A DNA stretch of 64,000 nucleotides from Paratrimastix pyriformis. Lineage: Eukaryota > Preaxostyla > Paratrimastigidae. The notes below the pieces were generated by a model that saw only the letters and a program-made list of their open reading frames with translations, searched no databases and was not told the DNA's origin. Shown in pieces: positions 62,901 to 64,000 of this stretch; within the stretch, counting starts at the first letter, position 1; the number at the start of each line of letters is the position of its first letter. Location of the stretch: positions 62,001-126,000 of the forward strand of contig JAPMOS010000089.1 of NCBI GenBank assembly GCA_027972325.1. The letters run 5' to 3'. A program made the translations under genes and the position numbers.

Positions 62901-63921
62901 TCATCACGCCAATCATCATCACAACATCAATTATCACGGCATCAATTATCATCATCCTATCATCATCATCATCATCATCACCCAATCATCATCATCATCC
63001 GATCATCCTCATCATCACCCAATCATCGTCCACTCTCCATCCATTCATCAGTCATCACCCAGTCATCATCCAATCATCAACATCATCATTCTGACGAGGT
63101 GTGTATGGGCTACAGCTGGGTGGTGTGCATGGGTGTCAGGCACGAGGAGGGCAAGACCAGACCTGCACCTCCAGGGGGGGGCCCGCGGCGGGCAGGACGT
63201 TGGGGTGGTGCACGGCGGCGGGGATGTAGCCCTCGTTGTTGATCATGGCCCGCTCCAGGTCCGTCTCGGGGGCCGCGGTGGCCTTCAGGGCCACGTTTTG
63301 CTGGCCCATCCGAGCGTCGCCCATCTTGAAGGAGATCCCGAAGGCCCCCACGCCCAGCACGTGGTACGGGTCGATGATGTCGGGGTCCTCGGGCCGCGCC
63401 TTCTTCTGCAGGCTGGGCCCGGGCAGGTGCCGGTAAAGGGGGGGGTCGCCCACCACCGGGATCAGCGTCAGCTTCCCGCCCCCCCGGAGGAAGGCCTCGG
63501 TGTCCATGGTGGACTTCCTCCCGCCCTGGCTGGCCACGAACAGGCGCGCACCGCACGGCGGCGCCGGTTGGCTTGTTGCCGGCGAGGGAGAGGGCGGGGG
63601 CGGTGGGGGCGGTGGGGCCGATGGGCTGGTGCTTCCGCCACCGCACGGCGCCAACGGTGCTTGTGGGTCACCCAACGGTGCTTGTGGGTCACCCAACGGT
63701 GCTTGTGGGTCACCCAACGGTGCTTGTGGGTCACCCAACGGTGCTTGTGGGTCACCCAACGGTGCTTGTTGGCCACCCAACGGTGCTTGTGGGTCGCCGC
63801 ACGGCGCTTGTTGGCCAACGCACGGCGCTTGGCTTGCTGCCGGCGAGGGAGAGGGCGGGGGCGGTTGGGCCGATGGGGCCGATGGGTTGGTGCTTCCTTC
63901 TTCGGAATCCGATTGGGTCTC
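56988..63921 (-). CDS. Kinase/coiled-coil/LRR gene C, best-preserved family member
   Basis: Phase-0 exons: 63921-63169 (N-terminal low complexity, then N-lobe YHVLGVGAFGISFK, VALKAT), 62758-62054 (C-lobe: VLHNDIKPANVLL, ADLGMA for DFG, GTPGFMAPE), 61716-61555 (coiled coil, EEEAARRKAA units), 61426-61349 (ERAALDLARRCTETE), 61207-61130 (LRR cap, AKFMVCLAAWLQTNRTVTK), LRR exons 60940-60857, 60572-60493, 60229-60146, 59816-59733, 59461-59378, 59204-59121, 58884-58801, 58510-58427, 58088-58008, 57765-57682 and 57330-57247, and terminal exon 57059-56988 (IQRLFMSSRLVFSL). The second LRR exon is 80 nt and breaks frame unless skipped; 58088-58008 is 81 nt. The rest are 84 nt. The kinase keeps Lys, catalytic Asp, Asn and the DLG Asp. 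The N-terminal start exon was not found. Likely a cytoplasmic signalling kinase with an LRR recognition array; no signal peptide or transmembrane segment is seen. Confidence 0.82.
58250..58392. repeat. (GGGCA)n repeat in an LRR intron
   Basis: About twenty GGGCA units preceded by two GGGGCTGGCCGCAGCA units, within the intron between LRR exons 58510-58427 and 58088-58008 of gene C. Intron length therefore varies between otherwise similar units. Confidence 0.93.
61800..61990. repeat. (CCCAG)n and (GACAGACTC)n repeats
   Basis: AGCCC/AGCCCA repeats at 61,812-61,860 and GACAGACTCGACAGACAGA repeats at 61,870-61,975, in the intron between the kinase C-lobe and coiled-coil exons of gene C. Confidence 0.9.
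62845..63100. repeat. (ATC)n microsatellite in the gene C kinase intron
   Basis: Imperfect ATC/ATCCAATC repeats in the intron 62,759-63,168, the same position as in genes A and B. Confidence 0.9.
63650..63815 (-). repeat. 21-bp coding repeat in the N-terminus of gene C
   Basis: About eight units of ACCCAACGGTGCTTGTGGGT(C) encode a heptapeptide repeat on the minus strand (GDPQAPL/GGQQAPL). The region is absent from A and B, so it expanded in C only. Confidence 0.92.
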
Positions 63922-64000
63922 CTGCAATGCGAATCCCGGTGTGTGTGGTGTGTTGAGGGGAGGAGGTCGGTGAGACGGCGTTTGAATCGATCATCATCAC

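Overview
The window looks like nuclear DNA of a GC-rich, unicellular eukaryote, possibly a protist on the opisthokont side; I cannot name the species. The evidence is GT-AG introns in most genes (several only 41-54 nt), a Rho-type GTPase ending in a CAAX box, F-box proteins, sushi-like extracellular modules, eukaryotic protein kinases joined to leucine-rich repeats, and several classes of eukaryotic transposon. Simple repeats are very dense, above all ATC/GAT, CA and poly-C/G, and many lie inside introns. Because of the base composition and these repeats, most long open frames in the window are not genes.

Layout. 1-2360: 3' part of a LINE (RNase H, CCHC, restriction-like endonuclease). 2362-3886: fossil DIRS-like fragment, then a perfect 37-bp inverted repeat and microsatellites. 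6110-6785: 3' exon of an unidentified host gene. 7965-17003: a long LINE with ORF1 (ten 62-aa repeats, 83 glutamines) and ORF2 (SLX1-like GIY-YIG nuclease, reverse transcriptase, RNase H, CCHC, restriction-like endonuclease). 17489-21294 (-): six-exon hAT-like transposase gene. 22452-24668 and 25061-26844 (+): an LRR/F-box-like protein and an F-box plus membrane-segment protein. 27506-29565 (-): Rho-type GTPase. 30.8-38.2 kb and 45.4-53.2 kb: two arms of an inverted segmental duplication, each carrying a kinase/coiled-coil/LRR gene (A on +, B on -) divergent from an unknown gene (X1, X2). 40105-43424 (-): secreted protein with sushi-like modules. 43.6-45.4 kb: LINE tails, a hydrolase fragment and a small unknown ORF. 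54756-56036: Tc1-type DNA transposon with inverted repeats and TA flanks. 56988-63921 (-): kinase/coiled-coil/LRR gene C, the best preserved of the three.

Most interesting content. The three kinase/LRR paralogs encode a kinase in two exons, a coiled coil, a short helix exon and an LRR cap, followed by an array in which each 84-nt phase-0 exon is one complete 28-residue LRR. Residues vary mostly in the LxLxxN strand and the rest of each repeat is nearly constant, as expected of a modular recognition surface. A and B carry lesions; C is nearly intact. The second highlight is the LINE that combines an N-terminal GIY-YIG nuclease with a C-terminal restriction-like nuclease. LINE insertions, microsatellite-filled introns and partial exon duplications show how actively this locus rearranges.
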